DNA from: Nostoc sp. C052
GTDB lineage: Bacteria; Cyanobacteriota; Cyanobacteriia; Cyanobacteriales; Nostocaceae
Reading direction: 5' to 3'
DNA: 64,000 nt
Assembly: GCF_013393905.1 (NCBI RefSeq)
Contig: NZ_CP040272.1
Location: 1,364,001 to 1,428,000, forward strand
Part shown: one piece after another, positions 1 through 9,896 of the stretch
Layout: each line of letters begins with the position of its first letter
Position numbering within the stretch: position 1 is the stretch's first letter
Made by a program: the position numbers and the translations under genes
Notes under the pieces: generated by a model
Told to the model about the DNA's origin: nothing
Databases searched by the model: none
Seen by the model: the letters and a program-made list of their open reading frames with translations, nothing else

Positions 1-2
1 TA

Positions 3-50
3 GCATTAGCAGGGTATGGTATTTATCGGTTTATAGAAAGTAGGAGGTAG
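3..50 (+). CDS. 3' end of an unidentified membrane protein (partial)
   Basis: The frame is open from the window edge to the TAG at 48-50. It encodes a hydrophobic tail with a terminal Arg-Arg, as at the end of a membrane protein. It lies just upstream of the conjugation-like ATPase and could be another gene of that locus. Only about 15 codons are visible, so no function can be given and it may be chance. Confidence 0.25.
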   Translation, partial: ALAGYGIYRFIESRR

Positions 51-224
51 TTGATGAATTGCTAAATTCATAATTCTACTTTAAGAAGTAGTTATAGGCT
101 TAGATAAAATATTTTTAAAATAAAATTAAACACTCGATATTGATTCATTATCCATTCAAAGTGGAAAATCTGATTTGTTGGTGGACTGAAAAAATGTAGA
201 AAATTTGGCTCTTGGGCAGTTGAA

Positions 225-1868
225 TTGATTACAGGGAACAAACGCATTTACCAAGAAGAGTTTTTCAAAAAGCTCTTACTGCAAGGGTTTCAGCAAGGAT
301 TCATTCAGTGGGAATTGCTGCTCAATACTAAAATTGGCTTAGAAGTAACACCTTGCAATGCTACAGATTTGTGGCAGTGGCTTTGGAATCGATTTAATGA
401 GGGTGCAGCACCTCCTATTCCCCAAGTCATTACACTGAAGGAGACTGAGACAGGACTGGAGTTAACAGAAACCCTAACCACCGATAAACACATTTGTACA
501 TTACTGATTGAAGGACAACAGGGACGCTCTGCCTGTCCCGAACATCGGGGAGATAATGACCGAGTTTACCTCACAGGTAAAAGCAAGGTTTGTGGAGTCA
601 TGGTTGTAACAGATCCCCCCGTCGGTTGGTCTAATGCCCAAGAACAGCTAAAGTGGGTCTGGAAAATCCTTGCTTCCAGCTATGTCCACGATACAGAAGC
701 TTGGATTGAAATTAGCCGCAGCAATGACTTCTTAATCCAAGACAACCTGGCGCGTCAGGCAAAACAATCCAAAACAGCCCGCACTTTAGCCATAACCAAA
801 GGACAGGGACGGGACGTTGGAGCGGAAATCAAACAGGAGGAATCTTTTGAAGCCCAACGACGACTTTATGAAGGCACGAAAGCGTTGCACTGTGCGCCTG
901 TATTTCTAATTTACCGCCACAGTGCCCAAGAGTTAACCCATGCTTGCAACTTATTAGCTAACAGTTTTGAGACTGCCAAAGTAATTCGAGAGCGTAATAT
1001 TGCTTGGGAAATTTGGCTGCAAACCCTGCCGATTACCTGCAAATGGTTGCTGCACGGAGGCAATCTCAGCGAACGCAGAATAACTTTAGATACCCATACT
1101 GTAGCTGGAATTATGCCCCTAACTGTCCCCAAGGACATCGATAAACAAGGTGTGGAATTCCTTACCAGTCGTGGTGGTAAGCCTATTTATGTTGACTTAT
1201 TTCACCAGCAGATTGGACGCGCTCTAATTACAGGTACTTCCGGCTCAGGAAAGAGCGTTTTGGGATGGCGCTTTGCTTTAGAGGCATTAGCGAACAATAT
1301 TCCCGTTGTTGGTATGGATATCTCTGCCAGTGGTAACAGCACTTTCAAAACTGCGATTGAGCTTTTGGGCGAGCAAGGAGCATATTACGATATTTCCAGT
1401 GGCAGCAGTAACCTACTGGAACCCCCAGATTTGCGACGGTTCGACAAGTCAGAACGGGAACGGCGCATGGAATCTTGGAAGGACTTTATTCGCAAAGCAT
1501 TAACTGCGATGGCTTCGCCCGCCTTCGGCAACGCAATGGGGAAAGTCGAAAACCCCCATCTAGCTCAACGGGTTGATGCTTTACTGGTGAAAGCTTTGGA
1601 CGTATTTTTAAAAGACGCAGAAATTATTACTCGTTACAACCGAGCCTTTGAGATGGGCTGGCTTTCACCAGAATGGCAGCAGATACCCACGCTACCAGAT
1701 TTCGTCAAGTTCTGCACTAGAGAGCGCCTTAATCTGAGATCCTTTGAAGAAATTGACCGACAGGCACTCAACCAAATCCAAAATCAGGTTAGTGCTTTAC
1801 TAGCATCTAGGTTGGGCAAAGCGATCGCCAAGAGAATAACGATGGCCAACAGGCTGAAAGTAGTCTGA
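225..1868 (+). pseudogene. VirB4/TraC-like conjugation ATPase, truncated
   Basis: This 547-residue product resembles the VirB4/TraC ATPases that energise type IV secretion and conjugation. A Walker A motif (GTSGSGKSV) lies at about residues 336-344. Proteins of this class usually run to about 800-900 residues, and the C-terminal part with Walker B is missing: the frame ends shortly after a GCGATCGC, suggesting a frameshift or deletion. The only possible start is a TTG. The frame is open upstream to 174 without an ATG, so the N-terminus may also be damaged. It is followed after 44 bp by a secreted VirB5/TrbJ-like gene, which supports a conjugation-type locus. Assignment rests on the Walker A and overall character, not on a search. 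Confidence 0.6.
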
Positions 1869-1912
1869 TTGCAAGTTGATATATCTAAAAACTGCATTAA
1901 GGAAGGTGAATC

Positions 1913-2683
1913 ATGAAATCTAAACTTACCTTTATCAGATTGATAGCACCGATTCTAATTTTGTCACTTGGTTCTATCGCCAGTCCAGCCCTTGCCAGTA
2001 CTCAAGACAACGGTCGAGATCCGGTAGCTGCTGCTGTTAGTAATAAAACTACTGGTAGTAGTATTTTCACCGCAGACACAGCATCTCAAATCAATGATTT
2101 TGTGGGAGATGTCAAAAATTTCGCTCAAAATGACCTATTTAATCCTCTTGGCAATCTGCTCAATTCTGCCTTGGGTGCAATTCAAATTCCAGATTTAAAC
2201 AAAGTTTTGGCAGGAATCATGAACGGTTCAGCCAACAACGACCCTGGTGCCGTGCTGTCTGAAACTTTGGAGAACAAAACCAATGGTCAAAGCTCTTATG
2301 GTATCCGTGAAGACCTTGGTAAATATGCTACTAGAACAGTTGCCACAGAGATCGCTAATCAGGCTACTTTGAGCCAAACAGCCCAAAGTCAGATGGCTCA
2401 AATTAAGCAAGCTACTCAACAAGATACTCAAGAAAACATCAGCTTGGGTGAGGAATCCCAAAGTTTAGATGTCACTCAACAGATTTTGCAAAACCTATCC
2501 CAACAGACTGCCCTTAGCAGTCGCGTCAACGAGCGGATGCTTATTGAAGCCCAGCAAGCACGCATTGACAGGGCATTGAGTAACACCTTAACCGCTCAAA
2601 CAGCCAAGGAACTTTCAGCCATCAATACTGCCGATCGCCGTAAGAGTTTGGTACAGTTTTATTCGTGGCGATCGCAATATTGA
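1913..2683 (+). CDS. Secreted VirB5/TrbJ-like conjugation protein
   Basis: A 256-residue protein with a clear signal peptide (hydrophobic residues about 9-28, ending in an Ala-x-Ala-type site near ALAS) followed by a Gln-, Ala- and Ser-rich helical body with predicted coiled-coil character. A good ribosome-binding site (AAGGAAGGTG) precedes the ATG. Position directly after the VirB4-like ATPase and the helical secreted character fit the VirB5/TrbJ group of minor pilus or periplasmic T4SS proteins. This is inferred from context: no diagnostic motif is visible. The frame appears intact. Confidence 0.5.
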   Translation: MKSKLTFIRLIAPILILSLGSIASPALASTQDNGRDPVAAAVSNKTTGSSIFTADTASQINDFVGDVKNFAQNDLFNPLGNLLNSALGAIQIPDLNKVLAGIMNGSANNDPGAVLSETLENKTNGQSSYGIREDLGKYATRTVATEIANQATLSQTAQSQMAQIKQATQQDTQENISLGEESQSLDVTQQILQNLSQQTALSSRVNERMLIEAQQARIDRALSNTLTAQTAKELSAINTADRRKSLVQFYSWRSQY

Positions 2684-2748
2684 AAGCGGCTCATCAAGTC
2701 AAAGCGCGTAACTTTTGGAATCACTCACTGCTCATTTTACCCCGATTA

Positions 2749-3207
2749 CTACTCGCGTTCTAATTTAAGTGCTTTTAGAACATGATTTTGAAATCCTACT
2801 AATCCACCTCGGCTAATCCAATGTTTGTTCAATGTAGGCGTTTCCAACCTTATCACTTTACCCCCTTGAAGATGGACATGATAACCAAACACCATGTCTT
2901 GTTGTGGAGGTACACTTGAAAAATCTGCTATCCAAACTACTTGAACGCGACGGGAGATACTAAATTCTCCATCGGCCGGCTCTTCATACAAAGTCTTGTT
3001 CAGAAGTTTGACAATATGCGTTACTTTGGCACGTTGTCTTAAAAGAATAAGTTCGCCTTTCTCTGGCTTAAGGGCATTCTTTGCTTGTTCTGTTTTCCAA
3101 TTTAATTGAAAAATATTTAAATCTGGGTCAATATTTTGATAAGCCCAATCTTTATCATCACCCTGATGATTTACATTTTTAGTCCACTTTAATTCTGTCA
3201 AATTCAT
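2749..3207 (-). CDS. Hypothetical protein, possibly EVE/PUA-like fold
   Basis: A 152-residue cytosolic protein without signal peptide or membrane segment. Residues about 50-70 (KGELILLRQRAKVTHIVKLL) recall the strand pattern of EVE/PUA-like domains, which bind modified bases and occur in defence-associated proteins. This is a weak pattern match only. The gene is convergent with the VirB5-like gene and is followed upstream by another minus-strand hypothetical gene, so both may be cargo of the mobile region. The ATG start at 3207 is the only good one. Confidence 0.45.
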   Translation of the reverse strand: MNLTELKWTKNVNHQGDDKDWAYQNIDPDLNIFQLNWKTEQAKNALKPEKGELILLRQRAKVTHIVKLLNKTLYEEPADGEFSISRRVQVVWIADFSSVPPQQDMVFGYHVHLQGGKVIRLETPTLNKHWISRGGLVGFQNHVLKALKLERE

Positions 3208-3276
3208 AAATTTACTTTGTGTTATAAAAAGGTGTCTACATTTGCTTGCTGAATTATCTTTATTCTGGTTCTTATT

Positions 3277-4251
3277 TCATTGATTGCAGTACTGCTCTAT
3301 TTCTTTCAGCTTCTCTATGGATTGTTTGTTAGCATCGTTATATGTCTGCTCTTTCCAAGAGGCAAAGCCAGTAGTTTTGTAGTGTTGAAAAGCTAATTCT
3401 TCTACTGTTAAAGCCGCCGCGTATTCTTTCACAAGCTGAACTAATTTATTGTCAGTGTACTTGATAGATAAAATAGCGTCTACTCTCGCTGGCTTAGAAC
3501 TAGTAGTAGCATTGGTAGCATTAGCAAGTGTAGTACATTCAAATTTATTCACATCGTCAGGGACAGATGAAGGAATTGAAGAAGATTCAGATACACTTCC
3601 AGAAGATGAAGAAACAGATGAAGCGGCTGGAAATGAAATATTGTTTTGTTTAACGATCAAGCCTAAAATTATAAATCCTAAGATAATAAATATGATATTA
3701 AAAAACATTCTTAAACCTTGGTGACATGATCGGATAAATATAGAAGATACATAAGTTTCTTCATAGGATTTTCCAGTAAATCCTGATATATACCACTTAC
3801 AAAAATTCCATAAAGCTGATAATATTACTACCTTTGGATCATATTGCTTTTTGCCAGAGGTAGATTGATAATATTCTGAAGATTTATCTGGTGATTGTTT
3901 TTTTGTAGGAGAATTTGTTAATTTAATTTCCGATGAATTTGATGAAGGCAATAATTCCTCTGCTAATGTAAATTCTTGGCTCCATGCCGGGAACTCTTCA
4001 CCTGTATGTCGTCCGTACACCTGAACTATTTTAACGGATGAAATATTCAAACTCGTTATTCCTCTGCGAATAAACTCAACTAAAACCTGTTGCTCTGGGA
4101 CTGAAGTTGATTCCAACATTACCTTTAATCAACTATTTTTAAAAGCAATCTTGGCATTGATACCTTTGGGTTGGAGAGAGCGGTTTATCAAAATACCAAT
4201 CGCTTGTGCATCACCCTGCTTTGCAAGTTTTAGATAATTTGGTTGCGTCAT
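3277..4251 (-). pseudogene. Cyanobacterial hypothetical membrane protein with in-frame TGA
   Basis: The long open part (3277-4119) encodes 280 residues: a conserved N-terminal segment (IRRGITSLNISSVKIVQVYG, then TGEEFPAWSQ), a Ser/Pro-rich linker, one strong membrane helix (FFNIIFIILGFIILGLIV) and a C-terminal soluble tail. Reading upstream in the same frame from an ATG at 4251 gives a convincing N-terminus (LAKQGDAQAI, NRSLQPKGINAK) interrupted by a single TGA at 4129-4131. I recall cyanobacterial hypothetical proteins in which these two segments form one repeat unit, so the TGA probably replaces a sense codon. Translation might restart at the ATG at 4119. Function unknown. Confidence 0.6.
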
Positions 4252-4396
4252 TTTTTAGTTCAAATAGGTTTGGTAGTGCTGAACTCCACAAAGCCCTATT
4301 TGCTGTGGACACATAGAAATTATTTACCACATCGTATTCTCTACAAACTATTACTGTCATCCGAAGAAAACGAAGATTTTTTAAAAATAACATTAG

Positions 4397-4666
4397 GTCT
4401 TTTCAGGAAATTTACTGAAGTATTATCATCCAGAAGCTGTAATTTTTTCAATGAGTTTCGTGGAATTTACCATCTTAGTTGACCGTACTACTGGTAGAGA
4501 TGAGCGTATTCCTTTTAACCGCACCTTTACCGTCCAAGCAGTGGAGATTCCCCGATCTCCTCTAGGTAAAGATGCCCCCCTGGTAGAACAGAAAATTTAT
4601 GAAGTGCGATCGTCTGGACTGCAAATTACCAAGATGGTTGAGTTCAATTCTCAGCAACGACGCTAA
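4397..4666 (+). pseudogene. 3' fragment of a conjugation-locus hypothetical protein
   Basis: From the ATG at 4451 the frame encodes 71 residues (FVEFTILVDRTTGRDERIPF...). Upstream the same frame stays open to 4397 and reads sensibly (LLKYYHPEAVIFS) before a TAG at 4394, so this is probably the tail of a longer, decayed gene and not a complete small gene. It is followed after 17 bp by the VirB10-like gene with a ribosome-binding site between them, consistent with an operon of the same transfer locus. Function not recognised. Confidence 0.4.
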
Positions 4667-4683
4667 AGGAAAAAGGTAGAATT

Positions 4684-5154
4684 ATGACCAATTCAAATCA
4701 AAACCATGAATTTGACTACCTAAACGAGAACTCTGCTGATTATTCGTCAGAATTCAACAGTATTAACGGCAATCATCGCTCTAACCAAGCCACTTTGGTG
4801 GCTGATGATGACATCAGCCTTGAAGAGGAGCAGTTGTTGGCAGGTTATAACCTTACCGCAAGTCACCTCATTTCCGAAGAATATCGCTTGAAACAAGATG
4901 CAGAAGGAGCAGTAGAGCGACCGTTAGCAGAAAAACCTAGTGTTCGACTAGGTTCAGTAGTTGCCTTAGTGGGAATCGTTATTGGCTCTGTAGCACTGAT
5001 CTGGTTTAGATTTCTCCAACCGAAACCTCCTGTCAAACAAGTAGTTCAAACTCCTACTACATCTCCAAAAGGCGAACCAGTTTTAGATGAATCTGCCGAA
5101 CTGAAAAGCAGATTAGCCTTTCAAGACCAACAGCAACAACTCATACCAATTTAA
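4684..5154 (+). pseudogene. VirB10-like protein, N-terminal part (IS-interrupted)
   Basis: This encodes 156 residues: an acidic cytoplasmic N-terminus, one membrane helix at about residues 98-115 (VVALVGIVIGSVALIWF) and the start of a proline-rich periplasmic stretch. This is the layout of VirB10/TrbI scaffold proteins, which span the envelope of type IV secretion systems. The reading frame runs into the left end of an IS630 element at 5146, which supplies the last codons and the stop. The remainder of the gene lies beyond two stacked insertion sequences at 7738-8357. Confidence 0.55.
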
Positions 5155-6270
5155 TATGAAGCTGCATATAATAGAGAAAACAAACTCGATAAATTAAAAT
5201 AACCATGAGCCGCCCTTTTAAGATTGAAATCGCAGAGAGCGAAGAAGAACTTAAAAAACGCCTATAAACAGCTAATTTAGGGAACCAGAAAGAAAAACTT
5301 ATTATGCTGTGGTGGATAAAAAGCGGGCAGGCCAAGGAGCAGCAAGATATTGGAAAACGCTTGGCTAAAGATACATCAACGGTGACAAGATGGTTACAAA
5401 AATATAGATCGGGTGGGCTAGATGAATTATTGAAAATAAAAAAAGCTCCGGGAGCAAAACGGAAAATTCCTGAAGGAGCGATCGCGGCACTTGAAGAGGA
5501 GTTAAAAACAGGAAAAGGCTTTAGTAGCTATGGTGCAATAGTAGAGTGGTTAAAGCAAGAGCAGGGGCTTGATATCGAGTATGCAACGGTTTATGCATTG
5601 GTTCGATATCGATTAGGGGCAAAATTAAAAGTACCACGTCCTCAAAGCCATAAGCAGGATGAAAAGTTAGTATCTGAGTTTAAAAAAAACTCGGTATCAT
5701 TCTGAATTGTCTAGAAAAACATCTAGCACCCGGCAAGTGTGTTCGTTACCTGTGCCAGGATGAAACGAGGGTGGGACTGAAAACTCTTACAGGAAAAGTG
5801 ATTACTGCCTCTGGAGTTAAGCCTACTGTTGAGGTGAAATGGCCACGGGAAAATTTTTGGATTTATGGTGCAATTGAACCAAAGACTTGCGATCATTTTC
5901 TTTATGAATATCCAAAACTGAATGGCGAGTGTTTTCAACAGTTTTTGAACTGGCTATCTCAACAATTAGGTGGGGATTACGCTATTTTACAGGTTGACCA
6001 AGCACCTGCTCATACAAGTTCAGCAATTCGTTGGCAAGAATTTATTATTCCTCTGTTTCAACCACCTTCAGCCCCTGAACTCAATCCCATTGAAAGGCTT
6101 TGGCAGCTCCTCAAGAAACCACTCAAAAATCAGCTTTTCTCTTCTTTACAGAATTTACGCGATCGCATCCAAGAAATATTTAATCAACTTACACTTGAGC
6201 AGGTAATATCTATCTCTTCTTATAACTTTATTCTCGAAGCTCTTTTCTATGCAGCTTCATATTAAATTGG
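5146..6270 (+). mobile_element. IS630-family insertion sequence, 1125 bp
   Basis: Perfect 23-bp terminal inverted repeats (5146-5168, beginning CCAATTTAATATG, and 6248-6270) are flanked by TA at 5144-5145 and 6271-6272, the TA duplication typical of IS630/Tc1-mariner elements. It carries one decayed transposase gene in plus orientation. It is inserted in the proline-rich part of the VirB10-like gene, immediately next to a second insertion sequence. Confidence 0.9.
5205..6265 (+). pseudogene. IS630-family transposase, nonsense-mutated with frameshift site
   Basis: Translation from the ATG at 5205 gives the usual short N-terminus, stopped by TAA at 5265-5267 (probably a former CAA Gln codon). 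The frame continues through a helix-turn-helix region (residues encoded from 5304) to a run of eight A at 5682-5689. A shift of -1 there joins the catalytic half, which contains QDETR, QVDQAPAH and the NPIERLW motif of the DDE domain, ending at 6265. The A8 shift could be programmed, as in several IS630 elements, or a mutation. The ochre codon suggests the copy is inactive. Confidence 0.85.
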
Positions 6271-6276
6271 TATCAA

Positions 6277-7732
6277 CCCTCTTTTGTTACCTTCGGGAAA
6301 GAAAAATAGAGAAGAAGACTAACTAGCAATAGAGAAACGAATCGGAGAAGCTCGAAAATCATTCATCAATTCAATCAACTTAAGGAAACAGCGTTTCATC
6401 CCAGGAATATTGAATACATCTAACCAAGGTAAGAGCAAATGGTAAAAGATATAAGGTTGAATAATGAGCCTCAAGTTATTAAGAGAACTTTTCCATGTAA
6501 TGCCAGGTTCCCACTGGCGATGTTGACTAAACTGACTAATTGATGAATCTCTAAGTGAAGAGTAATCAGAGCTAGGATTTGAAAGATTTTGGTTGGCAAA
6601 TTTCTCAGCCTCTACCTGGAAATAAGTCGCCTGAATGCTTACTAGAAGATAGGCACTAAAAATTATCTCCCACCAGCGTTCAATGCTTTCATAGTCTGTC
6701 AGGCGAAAATCAGCCCAACCGAGTTCATTTTTGACTTGTTTAAAGCCATATTCAATCCAGTTTCTTAAACTATAAAGTCGAGCAACGTTGAGTTGAAGGT
6801 CAACAGATAAATTAGTCATAACATACCAGCTTTCTTCTCCTGTAGGGTCAGGAACATTACTTTTACTGATTTGGTAATATCTCAAGCGACGGCGTTGACC
6901 AAAAATGATTTCTCGAAGATAACGAGTTTCTGTTTTACGGTGTGAAAGCTTTTGCTCATAAGCTTTCCAGGAGTTATAACGTTTCCGGCTTCCCGGCGGC
7001 ATCAATACACCATGATTCGAGCGGATTGCCACAATAAATTCTAAATTTAGATTTTCTAATACCCGAATAACATCTCCACTCTCTCCATAAAGACTATCTG
7101 CCAATACCAACTTGATTTTTAAACCCATCTCTTTTATTTCTTGAATTATTTCCACTGCTATTTGTGGTTTAGTTTTATATTTATCTCCTGCTTGCAGTCT
7201 ATTTCTAGGTTTAAATATTTGAAATATCAATGGATAAGTAATTCCATCTACTACCCCATAGGCATTTACTGATACTATGCCATTTTCTGTTTTTCCTAAA
7301 TTCCCAATATATTGACGAGTCACATAATCTGTAGATTTTCCTTTCTTCTGATCTCCTGTTTCATCAATGCATAAAATTATTTCTCGTTCCCCAATAAACA
7401 TTTTTGTTAACCACAGCCTAATTTCTCTGATTTTTTTGACATCCCACAGCGCATCTCTTAAAAAATGATGTAGTGTTTGGCTATCTTTTAGCCCCGCCGT
7501 TTTAGCTATTTCTGGCAGAGATTTTCTCTTAATTTCTGAAAGCATTCCCAAATGTAAAAATTTGAATGCTTCAAAATGTCTCACATCTTCAAACACTGAA
7601 CAATAGTGTTGACAATAGTTATCTATGAAGGCCACTGTGCTTACTGCTTGTCTGCGCTGCGTAACCATCCCTATTACTTACTGTTTCTGGTTTTCTTCCT
7701 GATTATACTTTCCCCGTAGTAACAAAAGAGGG
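6277..7732 (-). mobile_element. IS701/IS4-type insertion sequence, 1456 bp
   Basis: Terminal inverted repeats of 14 bp (CCCTCTTTTGTTAC at 6277-6290 and its complement at 7719-7732) are flanked by ATCAA at 6272-6276 and 7733-7737, a likely 5-bp target duplication. The element holds one intact transposase gene on the minus strand. It sits only a few bases from the right end of the IS630 copy within the same VirB10-like gene. Confidence 0.85.
6319..7668 (-). CDS. IS701/IS4-type DDE transposase
   Basis: A complete 449-residue transposase. The catalytic acidic residues are visible in IDETGDQKKGK (first Asp), VLADSLYGE (second Asp) and WIEYGFKQVKNELGW (Glu with the YREK-like helix). The order and the long insertion before the last motif fit the DDE_5/IS701-like branch of the IS4 superfamily. 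The frame is unbroken and both inverted repeats are present, so this copy could be active. Confidence 0.85.
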   Translation of the reverse strand: MVTQRRQAVSTVAFIDNYCQHYCSVFEDVRHFEAFKFLHLGMLSEIKRKSLPEIAKTAGLKDSQTLHHFLRDALWDVKKIREIRLWLTKMFIGEREIILCIDETGDQKKGKSTDYVTRQYIGNLGKTENGIVSVNAYGVVDGITYPLIFQIFKPRNRLQAGDKYKTKPQIAVEIIQEIKEMGLKIKLVLADSLYGESGDVIRVLENLNLEFIVAIRSNHGVLMPPGSRKRYNSWKAYEQKLSHRKTETRYLREIIFGQRRRLRYYQISKSNVPDPTGEESWYVMTNLSVDLQLNVARLYSLRNWIEYGFKQVKNELGWADFRLTDYESIERWWEIIFSAYLLVSIQATYFQVEAEKFANQNLSNPSSDYSSLRDSSISQFSQHRQWEPGITWKSSLNNLRLIIQPYIFYHLLLPWLDVFNIPGMKRCFLKLIELMNDFRASPIRFSIAS

Positions 7733-7737
7733 ATCAA

Positions 7738-8357
7738 AGTGGAACCTGTTGCGGCTAAATCCCCAAGTCCAACTCTACAAAATAAACCCAAACCAACGCC
7801 ATCTCGACCTCAAGAGACTTTTTCACCGCGCACAACTCCTACATCGCGCATAACACCAATAACTCCTGTAAGAATTTCTCAACCTGCGCCCCCACTAGTG
7901 CGGTATATTTCTCCCAATCCTGTCAGTTATCAAGCTTCATCACCAATACGACAGCGTGAAAGGAATGTCGATCCTTTCCAGCAGTGGAGCCAACTAGCTA
8001 GTCTGGGACAGTCGCAAATCGGTAACTCTAAAGTAGCTGAAACTCAGTCAGAAGTTGCTGTTAACACTCAAACTCCAACAGGCTTGAAACCAACAGCTAG
8101 GACATCCATTTCCACTCCTGAAGACCCTGGTATTCAAACAGTTTTAATTGGCTCCAAAAGCACTGACAGTAAAACTGATAACTTGACTCCAGGAATGGTA
8201 GGTATCCTCAATCGCACCCCTGTAGCTACAACCAATCTCAATGTCAATGAAACTAAAGAGGTAGCGCTGGGTACATCTGCCCCAGGTAGAATTATCATGC
8301 CGATGATTTGGGATCAGGGAGGGAATAATAAGAGCGATCGCTTTGCTATCGAATTAA
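7738..8357 (+). pseudogene. VirB10-like protein, central part (both ends cut)
   Basis: A proline/threonine-rich stretch (TPSRPQETFSP, ITPVRISQPAPPLVRY) followed by the start of a conserved domain (GTSAPGRIIMPMIW, RFAIELT) continues the VirB10-like gene cut off at 5145. The frame nominally runs to 8392, but from about 8358 the DNA belongs to a group II intron fragment, so the C-terminal domain is lost. Removing both insertion sequences with one copy of each target duplication leaves the two halves out of frame, so the gene carries a further indel or the junction was altered. Confidence 0.5.
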
Positions 8358-9257
8358 CTACTATTAGCAAACATCGCTCTAAATGGGATTGAAAATATAC
8401 ATCAATACCACGGAATAAAAGGAAGAAGGATAACCCCCAACACACCAGGAAAAGACATAAAAAACGCAAGCGTTAGATATGCCGACGATATGGTGTTTTT
8501 CCTCCGACCCGAAGACGATGAAAAAGCAATACTTGACAAAATAAACCAGTTCCTAGCAAGCAGAGGATTAAGAATAAGCGAGAAGAAAACAAGGATAACC
8601 GCCGCGACAGATGGGTTTGATTTCCTTGGCTGGAACTTTAAAGTTCAGAACAACGGAAAATTCAAAAGTACTCCCTCAATGGAAAACTTTAAGAAATTCC
8701 GTAGGAAAGTAAAAACCATCGTTAACAACTCGAATTATGGTGCAAAAGTGAAAGCTGAAAAGCTAGCACCTATAGTTAGAGGATGGAGACAATACCATAA
8801 GTTCTGCAAGATGAAAGGGTCAAGGTTCTCACTTTGGCACATCGACAACAGAGCTTTTAAGGTATTTAACAAGGAAGCTAAACAGGATAAGTACACAACT
8901 GAAAAGCTAATAAAAAAAGCGTTTCCTGCGGTTCCTTACTCCGAATCTGCTCACATCAAAGTTACAGGGAACAAATCACCTTTTGACGGCGATTTAATTT
9001 ATTGGAGCGAACGCAATAGTAAATTATACGATGGCAAAACCTCAAAACTATTACAAAAGCAAGGCCATACGTGCGGATGCTGCAGTCTAAAGATGCTATC
9101 TGAAGAGAAGGCACACTTACACCACATAGACGGTAATCATGGCAACTGGAAGGATAAAAACCTAACAGTCGTACACGAAAGCTGTCACGATTACATCCAC
9201 ATGAGCAAAAAGGAAGCAAAATCTACATACCATCTTGAGAGCGAAAACCCTTACTAA
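8358..9257 (+). pseudogene. Group II intron maturase/reverse transcriptase-HNH, N-terminally truncated
   Basis: The frame begins with LLANIALNGIE (end of reverse-transcriptase block 4) and continues with the catalytic YADDMVFF, the thumb/maturase domain X (GWRQYHKFCKMKGS) and a C-terminal HNH endonuclease (CGCCSLKM, HLHHIDGNHGNW, HESCHDY). An ATG within the YADD motif (8490) would start a 255-residue product, but that would not be a working transcriptase. It is about 65-70% identical by eye to the second intron's protein at 12.5-13.4 kb. Confidence 0.85.
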
Positions 9258-9382
9258 CAGATTGGGACAGGAAGTAGAAAGAAGCTAACCTTTAAGAATA
9301 TCTGGGAGCCGAATGAGGCGAAAGTCTTACGTTCGGTTCTGTAGGAGAGGTGCGAGGGATAATACCCTCCATCGACTCTAAC
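8358..9382 (+). mobile_element. Group II intron, 5'-truncated copy
   Basis: The left boundary is inside the reverse-transcriptase reading frame, so domains I-III and half of the intron protein gene are missing. The right part is complete: behind the protein gene a domain V-like hairpin (GAGCCGAATGAGGCG, then AAAG, then CTTACGTTCGGTTC, about 9306-9339) is followed by a domain VI-like hairpin and the ATCGACTC end motif near 9370-9382. Without its 5' half it cannot self-splice. It interrupts the VirB10-like gene, but the sequence after it is not VirB10, so a deletion accompanied or followed insertion. Confidence 0.75.
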
Positions 9383-9419
9383 TCTTCACTTGCGACTTGT
9401 GACTTGCGACTTGCGACTT
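9383..9419 (+). repeat. Short tandem heptamer repeat (ACTTGCG type)
   Basis: Four to five near-perfect ACTTGCG units separate the intron's 3' end from a dehydrogenase remnant. Such heptamer arrays are frequent between genes of heterocystous cyanobacteria. It may mark a recombination point between the intron and the unrelated downstream DNA. Confidence 0.7.
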
Positions 9420-9806
9420 TGTTAACTCGTTCTTTGGCACAAGAATTGCCAATTGGTATGGCAGCTATACCCCTCAATCCAGGTATTATTCATACAGATA
9501 TGCTTTCTATTAGCTTTGGAGAAGAAGCTGCTAATTATCCCTATTATGTCACTTTTGGAAAACAATAATCAAAGCGAAATTCTCAACCTTTGATTGAATC
9601 AGGCTTTGAGCTTTTATTTATTAACAGAAACTAGAATTTATAGGCAAAACCCAGAAATTGAAGCTCCAGAAGGCTTACAACGATTGGCTTCTACCAAAGT
9701 GACACAAGAGGGTTATACACCAGTGTCCGATTGGGTATTGAAAGCTGTTCCGTTTATTCTCAATTTAAAACCCAAAGATAATGGGATTCCTTTGACCATT
9801 TCATAA
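9420..9806 (+). pseudogene. Short-chain dehydrogenase (SDR) C-terminal remnant
   Basis: Two frames together resemble the C-terminal third of a short-chain dehydrogenase/reductase: LTRSLAQELPIGMAAIPLNP with GIIHTDML (the helix after the active site and the P-G loop) and, after a stop at 9566-9568 and a disturbed stretch, VSDWVLKAVPFILNLKPKDNG ending IPLTIS. The Rossmann fold and catalytic Tyr-x-x-x-Lys are absent. It is a fragment with at least one internal disruption. Confidence 0.55.
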
Positions 9807-9896
9807 AATTGGTCATGCGTGAATTGCTTTGACTGTCCCTGAGCGCTTGCAGAAGAGGGACGGGGAATTTCGCCGAATTTGTTAAAAAAGTAGGAA

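Noticed and set aside
9383..9419. Tandem ACTTGCG units as a CRISPR-like array
   Set aside because: Units are only seven bases with no spacers; this is the common cyanobacterial short tandem repeat.
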